64,000 nucleotides of DNA from the NCBI RefSeq assembly GCF_000292915.1, contig NC_018513.1, positions 1,612,001-1,676,000 of the forward strand, in the 5' to 3' direction. This document shows, piece by piece, positions 1-8,478 of the stretch (positions within the stretch are counted from its first letter, which is position 1; the number at the start of each line of letters is the position of its first letter). A program made the position numbers and the translations under genes. Origin of the DNA: Burkholderia cepacia GG4. GTDB taxonomy: Bacteria; Pseudomonadota; Gammaproteobacteria; Burkholderiales; Burkholderiaceae. Under the pieces are notes generated by a model. The model worked only from the letters and a program-made list of their open reading frames with translations, did no database searches and was not told where the DNA came from.

Positions 1-113
1 GGCATAGGGACGGCAGGGGTGGCGGGCACGGGCGCATCGCGGTGCGTCGGTCGAGACGAAAGACCTATTATAAAATCCGCTTCTCGATTTCATCTTTCCG
101 GCGTTTCCCTTTC

Positions 114-824
114 GTGACTCCCCGACTTTTCGCCCTGATTCCTTGCGCCGGCACGGGCAGCCGTTCCGGTTCGGCCGTGCCGAAGCAATACCGCACGCTG
201 GCCGGCCGCGCGCTCCTGCATTACACGCTCGCCGCGTTCGACGCGTGCAGCGAATTCGCGCAGACGCTCGTCGTCCTCGCGCCCGACGACACGCACTTCG
301 ACGCGCGCCGCTTCGCGGGCCTGCGCTTCGCGGTGCGCCGCTGCGGCGGCGGCTCGCGCCAGGCGTCGGTGCTGAACGGGCTGCTCGAACTGGCCGAATT
401 CGGCGCGACCGACCACGACTGGGTGCTCGTGCACGACGCCGCGCGCCCCGGTATCACGCCGGAGCTGATCCGCACCCTGGTCGCGACGCTGAAGGACGAC
501 CCGGTGGGCGGCATCGTCGCGCTGCCGGTGGCCGATACCCTCAAGCGCGTGCCGGCCGGCGGCGATGCGATCGCGCGCACCGAGTCGCGCGACGCGCTGT
601 GGCAGGCGCAGACGCCGCAGATGTTCCGCATCGGCATGCTGCGCGACGCGATCCTGCGCGCGCAGCGGGAAGGGCACGACCTGACCGACGAGGCCAGCGC
701 GATCGAATGGGCCGGCCATACGCCGCGCGTCGTGCAGGGCAGCCTGCGCAACTTCAAGGTCACGTACCCGGAAGATTTCGCGCTCGCGGAGGCGATCCTC
801 GCGCGCCCCGCGAACGCTTCCTGA
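114..824 (+). CDS. ispD: 2-C-methyl-D-erythritol 4-phosphate cytidylyltransferase
   Basis: Third enzyme of the MEP isoprenoid pathway: joins CTP and MEP to give CDP-methylerythritol in the cytoplasm. The 236-residue protein starts with the nucleotide-binding loop [17 protein letters not shown] (conserved Arg17 and Lys24 by family pattern) and has the VHDAARP segment near residues 106-112. I chose the GTG at 114 because the family starts a few residues before this loop; an upstream ATG at 42 would add 24 residues with no family counterpart. No good Shine-Dalgarno is visible before the GTG, so the start is moderately certain. ispF follows after 28 bases, so the two are co-transcribed. An AT-rich stretch with TATAAA at 69-74 may be the -10 box. 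Confidence 0.95.
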   Translation: MTPRLFALIPCAGTGSRSGSAVPKQYRTLAGRALLHYTLAAFDACSEFAQTLVVLAPDDTHFDARRFAGLRFAVRRCGGGSRQASVLNGLLELAEFGATDHDWVLVHDAARPGITPELIRTLVATLKDDPVGGIVALPVADTLKRVPAGGDAIARTESRDALWQAQTPQMFRIGMLRDAILRAQREGHDLTDEASAIEWAGHTPRVVQGSLRNFKVTYPEDFALAEAILARPANAS

Positions 825-852
825 CTTTCACCTCATCTCAACCGGAATACGC

Positions 853-1338
853 ATGGATTTCAGAATCGGACAAGGCTACGACGTGCACAAGCTCGTCCCG
901 GGGCGCCCCCTCATCATCGGCGGCGTGACGATTCCGTACGAGCGCGGCCTGCTCGGCCACTCGGACGCGGACGTGCTGCTGCACGCGATCACCGACGCGC
1001 TGTTCGGCGCGGCGGCGCTCGGCGACATCGGTCGTCATTTCTCCGACACCGACGCGGCGTTCAAGGGCGCGGACAGCCGCGTGCTGCTGCGCGAGTGCGT
1101 CGCCCGCGTGAAGGCGGCCGGCTTCACGATCCAGAACGTCGACAGCACCGTGATCGCGCAGGCGCCGAAGCTGGCGCCGCATATCGACGGGATGCGCGCG
1201 AACATCGCGGCCGATCTCGGGCTGCCGCTCGAGCGCGTGAACGTGAAGGCGAAGACCAACGAGAAGCTCGGCTATCTCGGCCGCGGCGACGGCATCGAGG
1301 CGCAGGCCGCCGCGCTGCTGGTGAAGCAGGGCGCTTGA
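853..1338 (+). CDS. ispF: 2-C-methyl-D-erythritol 2,4-cyclodiphosphate synthase
   Basis: Fifth step of the MEP pathway: cyclises CDP-ME 2-phosphate with release of CMP. The 161-residue length is normal for this trimeric zinc enzyme. Metal ligands expected by homology are visible as Asp10 and His12 in GYDVH and His44 in [10 protein letters not shown]; the GHSDAD segment precedes the third ligand. It is the second gene of the ispD-ispF unit and is followed by a strong stem-loop terminator at 1411-1440, so the operon probably ends here. Confidence 0.97.
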   Translation: MDFRIGQGYDVHKLVPGRPLIIGGVTIPYERGLLGHSDADVLLHAITDALFGAAALGDIGRHFSDTDAAFKGADSRVLLRECVARVKAAGFTIQNVDSTVIAQAPKLAPHIDGMRANIAADLGLPLERVNVKAKTNEKLGYLGRGDGIEAQAAALLVKQGA

Positions 1339-1410
1339 GCGCTTGATGCTGGTGCGACGCCGGTTTGATGCCGGCGCGAACCGGCGCGCAGGTTGCGCCG
1401 CCGGAATGAA

Positions 1411-1440
1411 AAATGCCACGCGCTTGCGTGGCATTTTCGT
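1411..1440 (+). terminator. Intrinsic terminator of ispD-ispF
   Basis: Perfect 11-bp stem (1411-1421 with 1426-1436), 4-base loop GCTT, followed by T-rich TTTTCGTTTT. It lies 73 bases after ispF and before the convergent ahpD. Confidence 0.85.
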
Positions 1441-1514
1441 TTTGCGGCCCGGAGCGGTGCAGCGCGGCGTCGATCGGCTGCCGCGCCGCGCCGTGCTGCC
1501 GCCGCTGCCGCCGG

Positions 1515-2042
1515 TTACGCGCCTTCGGCGGCGATCACCTGCGCGGCGGCGTTGATCACCGACGCGATGCGGCCGACGTCACGCAGCTGCGTCGTCGTCA
1601 TCCCTTGCTCGTCCTTCAGCAGCGCATAGTGCGACTTCACGCAGAAGTGGCACTTGCCGACGATCGACGCGGCGAGCGCGTACATCTCGAACCGGCGCTT
1701 GTCGACACCGCCGTGCGACGCATACGCGCCCATCCGCAGCTCGGCGCGCTGCGTCTTCAGGTCGGCGTCATCGGCCATCTCGACATACGGATACCAGGTG
1801 TTGTTCATCCCCATCAGCGCGGCCGCCGTCAGCACGGCGTTCGTCTCTTCGGGCGACAGCACGCCGGCTTCACGGATCGTCTTCACGAGCACCGTGCTCT
1901 TGGCCGCGACCGCCGCCGCCAGCGCGACGCCGACCGCATCGGTGCCTTCGAGCGACGAGCGCGAGATCGTGCCGTCGAGGTTCAGGCGAATGTCCTTCGC
2001 GTAGTCGGGGATACGTGCCTTAATCGAGTCGATGAATTCCAT
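1515..2042 (-). CDS. ahpD: Alkyl hydroperoxide reductase AhpD (carboxymuconolactone decarboxylase family)
   Basis: Thiol-disulfide adaptor/peroxidase that recycles AhpC, 175 residues. The catalytic motif is seen in VGKCHFCVKSHYA: Cys131 and Cys134 form the CxxC pair, with Glu119, His132 and His138 around them. This matches, one residue offset, the Glu118-Cys130-His132-Cys133-His137 arrangement known for mycobacterial AhpD. It lies downstream of ahpC on the same strand, separated by a 76-base gap that contains a terminator-like hairpin, so its expression relative to ahpC may be attenuated. AhpD rather than AhpF beside a CPC-type AhpC fits a mycobacterial-style peroxidase system. Confidence 0.96.
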   Translation of the reverse strand: MEFIDSIKARIPDYAKDIRLNLDGTISRSSLEGTDAVGVALAAAVAAKSTVLVKTIREAGVLSPEETNAVLTAAALMGMNNTWYPYVEMADDADLKTQRAELRMGAYASHGGVDKRRFEMYALAASIVGKCHFCVKSHYALLKDEQGMTTTQLRDVGRIASVINAAAQVIAAEGA

Positions 2043-2065
2043 TGATATCTCCTATGGGTTGGCCG

Positions 2066-2103
2066 TTAAAAAAGCCCGCAGGCAGGACGTGCGCCGCGGG
2101 CTT
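2066..2103 (-). terminator. Terminator/attenuator between ahpC and ahpD
   Basis: Read on the minus strand, an 8-bp stem (2103-2096 with 2079-2072) is followed directly by a run of six T. It sits between ahpC and ahpD, so some transcripts probably stop after ahpC. Confidence 0.7.
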
Positions 2104-2118
2104 CGTGCATCGATGCGC

Positions 2119-2667
2119 TTACAGCGTTGCGCCGCCGACAGAGCGGTTGCACGGGCACAGTTCGTCCGTTTGCAGGCCGTCCAGAATGCGCAGGATTTCG
2201 TCCGTGTTACGACCGACGTTCAGGTTGTTGATCGAAACGTGCTGGATCGTGTTGTCCGGATCGACGATGAACGTCGCGCGCAGGGCCACGCCGGCTTCCT
2301 TGTCGCGCACGCCGAGCTGGTCGATCAGCTCGCCCTTGACGTCGCCGAACGAGTAATGGTTCAGCTTGTTCAGGTCCTTGTGCTCACGGCGCCATGCGAG
2401 CTTCACGAATTCGTTGTCCGAGCTGCCGCCGAGCAGGATGGCATCGCGCTCTTCGAACTGCTTCGTCAGCTTTGCGAACTCGACGATTTCCGTCGGGCAC
2501 ACGAACGTGAAATCCTTCGGATAGAAGTAGATGATCTTCCACTTGCCCGGGAACGACGCTTCGGTGATGGTCTCGAACGCCGACTGGCCGTTTTCCTCGT
2601 GATTGTTGAAGCCCGGCTTCGCGGCTACGACGGTGAATGCTTCGAGTTTATCGCCCACGGTTTTCAT
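2119..2667 (-). CDS. ahpC: Peroxiredoxin AhpC
   Basis: Two-cysteine-type peroxiredoxin of 182 residues that reduces hydrogen peroxide, organic peroxides and peroxynitrite. The peroxidatic Cys57 is in FTFVCPTE. Near the C terminus the CPC motif supplies Cys171 and Cys173. This double resolving-cysteine arrangement is the one known in mycobacterial AhpC, which uses AhpD as reductant, and ahpD is indeed the next gene. A good sigma70-type promoter lies at 2750-2778 on the minus strand, giving a leader of roughly 75-80 bases. OxyR control is expected from other Burkholderia, but I could not align a clean OxyR site. Confidence 0.97.
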   Translation of the reverse strand: MKTVGDKLEAFTVVAAKPGFNNHEENGQSAFETITEASFPGKWKIIYFYPKDFTFVCPTEIVEFAKLTKQFEERDAILLGGSSDNEFVKLAWRREHKDLNKLNHYSFGDVKGELIDQLGVRDKEAGVALRATFIVDPDNTIQHVSINNLNVGRNTDEILRILDGLQTDELCPCNRSVGGATL

Positions 2668-2749
2668 GCGGATACTCCTGTATGAGTTGGGAAGAAGACT
2701 GAGTCAAGCTACCTCGGTGCTGCAACGTTGATGTGACAGCATGGGAAAC

Positions 2750-2778
2750 ACTATAACACTATTAGCAATGCGCTTCAA
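2750..2778 (-). promoter_or_regulatory. Putative ahpC promoter
   Basis: On the minus strand: -35 TTGAAG (2778-2773), 17-base spacer, -10 TATAGT (2755-2750). The surrounding sequence is unusually AT-rich for this genome (about 2745-2815). A regulator such as OxyR could bind just upstream of the -35, between 2779 and 2815; that is inference. Confidence 0.65.
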
Positions 2779-2856
2779 TAGATTTTGGCTAACGGTTCCC
2801 ATAGTTTTTTTCAACCGCGGCGATAGTGTGACGCGCACGAGCCGTGCGCGAACGCG

Positions 2857-4218
2857 TCACGCCGTCGCACGCGCCTTGCCGGCGCCGGGGAATTCGAGGG
2901 TGACTTCGAGGCCCGCTTCGGGGCTGCGGTTGCGCAGGCGCAGCGCGCCGCGATAGCGGCCGACGAGGCGCAGCACGATCGCCATGCCGAGGCCCGTGCC
3001 GTCCGCCTTGGTGCGCGCCGTGTCGACGCGGTAGAACGGCCGCATCACGAGCGGCAGCTGGTCCTCGGGGATGCCGGGACCCTCGTCGCTCACCGACAGC
3101 TCGACGCGCGCATGCGTCACGCGCGTCTCGAGCGTGATGCGCGACACGCCGTCGTGCCGGCTCTGCCCGTATTTGCGCGCGTTCTCGACGAGGTTGCCGA
3201 TCACGCGGCGCATGTCGGTTTCGTCGGCTTCGATCACGGCGGTCGGCGCGAGCTGCGTGCGAATCTCGACGCCGTCTTCGCCCGCTACGCGTGCAGCGAC
3301 TTCCTGCACGATCGACGACAGGTCGACCGGCTCGGGCTTGCGCTGCGTCGGGCGCGCATAGTCGATGAAGGCCGCGATGATGCGGTCCATCTGCTCGATG
3401 TCGTCGACCATCGCGTCCTTGGTCGCCTGGTCGGACGGACTCATCTCGGTTTCGAGTCGCAGTCGCGCGAGCGGCGTGCGCAGGTCGTGCGAGATGCCCG
3501 CGAGCATCAGCGCACGATCGGCCTCGAGCTGTTCGAGGTCGCGCACCATCTGGTTGAAGCTGCGGTTGGTGTCGGCCGCGACGCCCATCCCGCGCTCGGG
3601 CAGCAGCTCGGGTGTCTGGCCCGAGCCGATCTGCCGTGCGGCGAGCGCGAGCCGCGAGAACGGCCGGTTCACGAGGCTCGTGATGAACGCCGAGCCGAAC
3701 AATGACAGCGCGAGCGCGAACAGGCCCCAGCCGGCCCATTGCAGGCCCGTGACGCTGTCGAGCTGGTCGCGGTCCAGCGCGACCCAGTAATCGTCGTCGT
3801 CGATCTTGAAGCTGATCCACACGCCCGGGATGTCGTTGACCGACTGCGCGATCACGGTATCGTCGCCGAGACGGCTGCGGATGTCGTGTTCGATCAGGCG
3901 GTTCAGCGATTCGTCGGGCTGCAGCTTGAACTTGTCGGTTTTTTCGCGCGGGTAGACGCGCACGCCCTCGTTGCTCTCGAGATCCTGCAGCAATGCGCGC
4001 CGCAAATCGGGATCGGAATAGAGCAGGGCGGTGCGCGTGAGCTTCACGATCGCGACGAGCTGGAGCGCGACACGCTGCGCGCGCGGCTCGCGCTCGATCA
4101 CGCGAAAGCTCTGGAACCACGCGGCGAGACTGACCGAGATCAGCAGCGCGATCAGCAGGAAGGTGCGCCAGAACAGCCCGCCGAACGCGAGCTGCAGGAG
4201 GCGCCGGTCGATACGCAT
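2857..4218 (-). CDS. envZ: EnvZ/RisS-type sensor histidine kinase
   Basis: Membrane sensor kinase, 453 residues, partner of the response regulator just upstream. First membrane segment about 18-36, periplasmic sensor region about 37-160, second membrane segment about 163-183, then HAMP. The phospho-accepting His244 is in AGISHDLRTPL; the N box is NLVENARKYG with Asn346; G boxes are SDEGPGIP (about 377-384) and GTGLGMAI (about 407-414). The 40-base gap from ompR supports one operon. The family is called RisS in Bordetella and some Burkholderia and EnvZ in enterics; the signal sensed cannot be read from sequence. Confidence 0.9.
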   Translation of the reverse strand: MRIDRRLLQLAFGGLFWRTFLLIALLISVSLAAWFQSFRVIEREPRAQRVALQLVAIVKLTRTALLYSDPDLRRALLQDLESNEGVRVYPREKTDKFKLQPDESLNRLIEHDIRSRLGDDTVIAQSVNDIPGVWISFKIDDDDYWVALDRDQLDSVTGLQWAGWGLFALALSLFGSAFITSLVNRPFSRLALAARQIGSGQTPELLPERGMGVAADTNRSFNQMVRDLEQLEADRALMLAGISHDLRTPLARLRLETEMSPSDQATKDAMVDDIEQMDRIIAAFIDYARPTQRKPEPVDLSSIVQEVAARVAGEDGVEIRTQLAPTAVIEADETDMRRVIGNLVENARKYGQSRHDGVSRITLETRVTHARVELSVSDEGPGIPEDQLPLVMRPFYRVDTARTKADGTGLGMAIVLRLVGRYRGALRLRNRSPEAGLEVTLEFPGAGKARATA

Positions 4219-4258
4219 GGGACGGGCCGTGGACGGGCGAAACCGGAAAGGAAAAAGA

Positions 4259-4993
4259 TCAGGCGGCGCCGTCAGGGATGAACACGTAGCCGAGGCCCCA
4301 GACGGTCTGGATGAAACGCGGGCTGCCCGGATCCGGTTCGATCAGCTTGCGCAGGCGCGAGATCTGCACGTCGAGGCTGCGGTCGAACACTTCGTATTCG
4401 CGGCCGCGTGCGAGCTCCATCAGCTTCTCGCGCGACAGCGGCTGGCGCGGATGACGCGCGAACACCTTCAGCACCGAGAATTCGCCGGTGGTCAGCGGAA
4501 TTTCCTGGCCGGACTTCGTCAGCGTGCGCGTCGCGAGGTTCAGCGAGAACTCGCCGAACTCGAATACCTCGGTGGTTTCCGACGGCGCGCCCGGTAGTTC
4601 GGCCGGCGCCTGGCGGCGCAGCACCGCGTGGATGCGCGCGACGAGTTCGCGCGGGTTGAACGGCTTCGGCAGGTAGTCGTCGGCGCCCATCTCCAGGCCG
4701 ACGATACGATCGACATCCTCTCCCTTCGCGGTGAGCATGATGATCGGCGTGCGGTCGTTGCTGCCGCGCAGGCGGCGGCAGATCGACAGGCCGTCTTCGC
4801 CCGGCAGCATCAGGTCGAGCACGAGCAGGTCGAAGCGCTCGCGCACCCAGAGCTTGTTCATCGCGGTCGCGTTCTCCGCGACGTACACGTTGAAACCCTG
4901 CTCGCCGAGATAGCGGCGCAGCAGATCGCGCAGGCGCGGGTCGTCGTCGACGACGAGAATCTTGGAGGGGTTTTTCGTTTCCATGAGTGGCAT
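4259..4993 (-). CDS. ompR: OmpR/RisA-type response regulator
   Basis: DNA-binding response regulator of 244 residues, first gene of the ompR-envZ operon. Receiver domain about 10-127: acidic pocket VVDDDPR, phosphorylated Asp60 in LLVLDLMLPG, Lys110 in YLPKPF. A winged-helix OmpR/PhoB DNA-binding domain fills about 145-240 and ends with VWGLGYVFIP. A second in-frame ATG four codons in (4984) is an equally good start (METKNPSKILVV). The divergent region upstream (4994-5251) carries a 9-bp inverted repeat that could be an operator. Confidence 0.93.
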   Translation of the reverse strand: MPLMETKNPSKILVVDDDPRLRDLLRRYLGEQGFNVYVAENATAMNKLWVRERFDLLVLDLMLPGEDGLSICRRLRGSNDRTPIIMLTAKGEDVDRIVGLEMGADDYLPKPFNPRELVARIHAVLRRQAPAELPGAPSETTEVFEFGEFSLNLATRTLTKSGQEIPLTTGEFSVLKVFARHPRQPLSREKLMELARGREYEVFDRSLDVQISRLRKLIEPDPGSPRFIQTVWGLGYVFIPDGAA

Positions 4994-5076
4994 CTTATCG
5001 CGAATGGCAAATCACACACGGTCGCGCAATTTCATGCGTTACAGTCCGTTACAAAATTTACCCGTAGTGTCGCGCG

Positions 5077-5109
5077 GAGTAAAGGCAGGCTATAGAGATT
5101 CCTTTACTC
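5077..5109. promoter_or_regulatory. 9-bp inverted repeat in the ompR upstream region
   Basis: Perfect inverted repeat GAGTAAAGG (5077-5085) and CCTTTACTC (5101-5109) with a 15-base AT-rich spacer containing CTATAGAG. It lies between divergent ompR and the small exported protein gene, 84 bases upstream of the ompR start. On the minus strand TTTACT (5106-5101 side) and TAAATT about 17 bases downstream resemble weak -35/-10 boxes. It may be an operator or a short hairpin; function not shown. Confidence 0.4.
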
Positions 5110-5251
5110 GAAGCCGAAATTCGGTAGATACTCCCCTGCACTCCATCTTTCATCTTTGTACACCCGAATTCCGCAGGGTTTTTCAAGTACCAGAGGTAAC
5201 CGGTTGCCGCGTGACGAAGGGAACAAATCGACCAAAGAAGCGAGGACGGTC

Positions 5252-5530
5252 ATGCGATCTGCCCGGATTGCACTGATGCTGACGATCGCACTTGCCGGTC
5301 CATATGCGTCGAACTTCGCGTATGCGCAGCGCCCCGAGCAGGGCGCATCGTCGCGCAAGCTGCCGCGCGGCAAAGCGCCGCAGTCCGATCGCGCCGCCGA
5401 CATGGTGGTCCGTTCCGCCGTGCCTCCCGATCTCGAACAGCACCGCCGCGACGGGCACATGACGCCCGAGGAACGCCACCTGCTGCGCCAGCACATCGAG
5501 GACGCCGTTCGCGAGTTGTACAAGCGCTGA
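5252..5530 (+). CDS. Small exported protein, function unknown
   Basis: 92-residue protein with a clear Sec signal peptide: basic MRSAR start, hydrophobic IALMLTIALAGPYASNF, predicted cleavage after AYA near residue 25. The mature part is about 67 residues, rich in Arg, Pro and charged residues, and ends with an amphipathic helix-like segment (MTPEERHLLRQHIEDAVREL). The start at 5252 is preceded by GAGGAC. It stands 133 bases before the DUF1800 gene on the same strand and may belong with that unit. I do not recognise a named family. Confidence 0.75.
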   Translation: MRSARIALMLTIALAGPYASNFAYAQRPEQGASSRKLPRGKAPQSDRAADMVVRSAVPPDLEQHRRDGHMTPEERHLLRQHIEDAVRELYKR

Positions 5531-5663
5531 CACCAGGCGCTGACACGCGCGGTCTTTCGCATCATGCGGAAAGATTCCGTAGCAATTTTTCCGTCAACTT
5601 TCGCACGCGTCCTGCCGTTGAACCGGCATCCGCACCACCGGTGCGTTCCGGGAGTCCACGACG

Positions 5664-7166
5664 ATGAAAGCGAACGCTGCCGCACCGGCATCGCCCGCGA
5701 TGCAGGCGCCGCTCGACGCCGACGATGCACTGTTCTTCCTGAGCCGTACCGGCTTTTCTCCCGCGCCGGCCGAGGTCGCCCGCGTCGTCGGCATGACGCG
5801 CGCGCAAGTCGTGGCCGAGGCGCTCGGCAACGTGCGCCGCGAACCCGTGACGACCTGGCCCGACTGGCTCGCCGAGCTGCCGCCGACTCGTGCGCAGCGC
5901 CAGGCGCTGACGCCCGACATGCGGCGCGACGAGCAGCGTGAACGCAATCGCCGCTACGATGCGTTGCGCGCGGCGTGGATCAACGAGATGGTCACGACGC
6001 CGTCGCCGCTTACCGAGCGCATGACGCTGTTCTGGCACGCGCACTTCACGTCGGGGCAGGACAAGGTCCCGTATCCGCAGACGATGGCCGCGCAGAACGC
6101 GCTGTTCCGCCGCGAGGCGCTCGGCAACTTCGGCGTGCTGCTGCATGCGGTCGCGAAGGATCCGGCGATGCTCCAGTATCTCGACGGCGCGAGCAATCGC
6201 AAGGAGCGCCCGAACGAGAATTTCGCGCGCGAGGTGATGGAGCTGTTCACGCTCGGCGAAGGGCATTACACGCAGCACGACGTGACCGAGGCCGCGCGCG
6301 CGATGACTGGCTGGAGCGTCGATCCCGATACGCTGCGCTTCGCGGTGCGGCCCGAATGGCACGATGCGGGCGACAAGACGATTCTCGGCGAGACGGGGCC
6401 GTTCGACGGCGACGGTTTTCTCGACATCCTGCTGAAGCGGCCTGACACCGCACGCTTCATCGCGGGCAAGCTGTGGCGCGAGTTCGTGTCCGATGTGCCT
6501 GACGCTGGCGCACTCGATGCGGTGGCTGAACGGTTTCGCGCGAGCGGCTACGACATACGCGCGGCGCTCGCCGCGCTATGGTCGACCGACGCGTTCTGGG
6601 ATCCGCGCAACCGCGGCGTGCTCGTGAAGTCGCCGGCCGAATTCGTCGTCGGGTCGGTGCGGCTGTTCGATGTCGCGTACAGCGATCCGCAGATGCTCGC
6701 GAACACCGTGCGCACGCTCGGGCAGAACCTGTTCTATCCGCCGAACGTGAAGGGCTGGCCGGGTGGCGCGCTGTGGATCAACAGCACGACGCTGCTTGCG
6801 CGCAAGCAGTTCGTCGAGCAATTGTTCCGTGCGACCGAGACGGCCGGCATGCGGCAGCCCGTGCACGCGATGGCGCCGCCGTCGTCGAGTGCCGGTGCGC
6901 AAGCGATGCCGGTGGCGGACACGGCGTCCGCGGCCGGCATGCGCGGCGCGCCGGCCAAGCCCGCGCGCGGCGGCTTGCGGTTCGACCTCGAACGCTGGCT
7001 CGCGCAGTTCCGGACGCGGCCGCAGGCGATCGCGGGACTGTCGGCCGAGCTTCAGCTGCAGCACGCGGTGCTGCCGGTGTCGCCGGTCGCGGCAATCGAC
7101 ACGGACTCGACCGGCAGCGCGTATCTCGAGGCGCTGCTGATGGATCCGGCCTATCAACTGAAGTGA
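5664..7166 (+). CDS. DUF1800 family protein
   Basis: 500-residue protein of the DUF1800 family, whose biochemical role is not established. Recognisable family segments are the FLSRTGFSPAP start, RRYDALRAAWINEMVTTPSPLTERMTLFWHAHF, the RKERPNENFAREVMELFTLGEGHY block and the late PPNVKGWPGGALWINS block. No clear signal peptide is visible at the chosen ATG, so export, if any, may depend on its partner. A low-complexity Ala/Pro/Ser linker sits about 395-440. The DUF1501 gene follows after 67 bases on the same strand; this pairing is common in bacteria and suggests a two-protein system. Confidence 0.88.
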   Translation: MKANAAAPASPAMQAPLDADDALFFLSRTGFSPAPAEVARVVGMTRAQVVAEALGNVRREPVTTWPDWLAELPPTRAQRQALTPDMRRDEQRERNRRYDALRAAWINEMVTTPSPLTERMTLFWHAHFTSGQDKVPYPQTMAAQNALFRREALGNFGVLLHAVAKDPAMLQYLDGASNRKERPNENFAREVMELFTLGEGHYTQHDVTEAARAMTGWSVDPDTLRFAVRPEWHDAGDKTILGETGPFDGDGFLDILLKRPDTARFIAGKLWREFVSDVPDAGALDAVAERFRASGYDIRAALAALWSTDAFWDPRNRGVLVKSPAEFVVGSVRLFDVAYSDPQMLANTVRTLGQNLFYPPNVKGWPGGALWINSTTLLARKQFVEQLFRATETAGMRQPVHAMAPPSSSAGAQAMPVADTASAAGMRGAPAKPARGGLRFDLERWLAQFRTRPQAIAGLSAELQLQHAVLPVSPVAAIDTDSTGSAYLEALLMDPAYQLK

Positions 7167-7233
7167 TTCAAACGAACCCGAATCGGGTTGGCGGCGCGGC
7201 ACAGGTGCCGGGCGGTGAACCAAAGGATGCGCG

Positions 7234-8454
7234 ATGAACCGACGTGATTTTCTGACGCTGACGGGCGCCGCGGCTGCGGCGGGCGTGTCGTTGTGGCAGC
7301 CGCCCGTGGAGGCGGCATCGGTGGCGGCGGCAGGGCGGCAACCGGCGGCCGGCTACGCGAACGTGCTGATCCTCATCGAGCTGAAGGGCGGCAACGACGG
7401 TCTCAATACGGTGGTGCCGTATGCGGATCCGCTCTACTACCAGTTCCGCCGCAGCATCGGCATCAAGCGCGAGCAGGTGCTGCAGCTCGACGCGCATACG
7501 GGGCTGCATCCGTCGCTCGCGCCGCTGATGCCGCTGTGGCGCGACGGACAGGTCGCGATCGTGCAGGGCGTCGGCTATCCGCAGCCGAACCTGTCGCATT
7601 TCCGCTCGATCGAGATCTGGGATACCGCGTCGCGCTCGGACCAGTACCTGCACGAAGGCTGGCTCACGCGCACGTTTGCGCAGGCGCCGGTGCCGCCCGG
7701 CTTCGCGGCGGACGGCGTCGTGCTGGGCAGCGCCGAGATGGGGCCGCTCGCGAACGGCGCGCGTGCGATCGCGCTCGTCAATCCCGCGCAGTTCATCCGT
7801 GCGGCGCGGCTTGCCGAGCCGTCGTCGCTGCGCGAGCAGAACCCGGCGCTCGCGCACATCATCGACGTCGAGAACGACATCGTGAAGGCGGCCGACCGGC
7901 TGCGCCCGCGCGGCGGGATGCGCGAGTTCAGGACGGCATTTCCGGCCGGTGCGTTCGGTACCTCGGTGAAGACCGCGATGCAGGTGCTCGCCGCATGCGA
8001 AGCGTCCGGGCCCGGTGCGCAGGACGGCGTCGCGGTGCTGCGGCTCACGCTCAACGGTTTCGATACGCATCAGAACCAGCCGGGCCAGCAGGCCGCGCTG
8101 CTCAAGCAGTTCGCGGAAGGGATGAGCGCGATGCGCGGCGCGCTGATCGAACTCGGGCGCTGGAACCAGACGCTGGTGATGACGTATGCGGAATTCGGGC
8201 GGCGCGTGCGCGAGAACCAGAGCAACGGCACCGATCACGGCACCGCCGCGCCGCATTTCGTGATGGGCGGCCGCGTGGCCGGCGGGCTGTACGGCGCGGC
8301 GCCGGCACTCGGGCGGCTGGACGGCAACGGCAACCTGTCGGTCGCGGTCGATTTCCGCCAGCTGTATGCGACCGTGCTCGGCCCGTGGTGGGGGCTCGAT
8401 GCGACGCGCGTGCTCCAGCAGCGCTTCGACACGCTGCCGTTGCTGAAGGCGTGA
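7234..8454 (+). CDS. DUF1501 family Tat-exported protein
   Basis: 406-residue protein with a twin-arginine signal at the N terminus: NRRDFLTLTG followed by an Ala-rich hydrophobic stretch, cleavage likely near residue 28-35. The mature part has the DUF1501 features ELKGGNDGLNTVVPY, HPSLAPLMPLW, GVGYPQPNLSHFRSIEIW and the late MTYAEFGRRVREN...GTDHGTA segment. The family is related to sulfatase/alkaline phosphatase-like folds, but no reaction is assigned. It is translated after the DUF1800 gene, preceded by a purine-rich AAAGGAT stretch. Converges with the next gene, only 24 bases away. Confidence 0.9.
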   Translation: MNRRDFLTLTGAAAAAGVSLWQPPVEAASVAAAGRQPAAGYANVLILIELKGGNDGLNTVVPYADPLYYQFRRSIGIKREQVLQLDAHTGLHPSLAPLMPLWRDGQVAIVQGVGYPQPNLSHFRSIEIWDTASRSDQYLHEGWLTRTFAQAPVPPGFAADGVVLGSAEMGPLANGARAIALVNPAQFIRAARLAEPSSLREQNPALAHIIDVENDIVKAADRLRPRGGMREFRTAFPAGAFGTSVKTAMQVLAACEASGPGAQDGVAVLRLTLNGFDTHQNQPGQQAALLKQFAEGMSAMRGALIELGRWNQTLVMTYAEFGRRVRENQSNGTDHGTAAPHFVMGGRVAGGLYGAAPALGRLDGNGNLSVAVDFRQLYATVLGPWWGLDATRVLQQRFDTLPLLKA

Positions 8455-8478
8455 TGTGTGCGTGGGTTGCGGGGCAGG

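Noticed and set aside
2779..2815. OxyR operator upstream of ahpC
   Set aside because: CTAT/ATAG tetrads are present but not at the required 7-base spacing; left as inference only.
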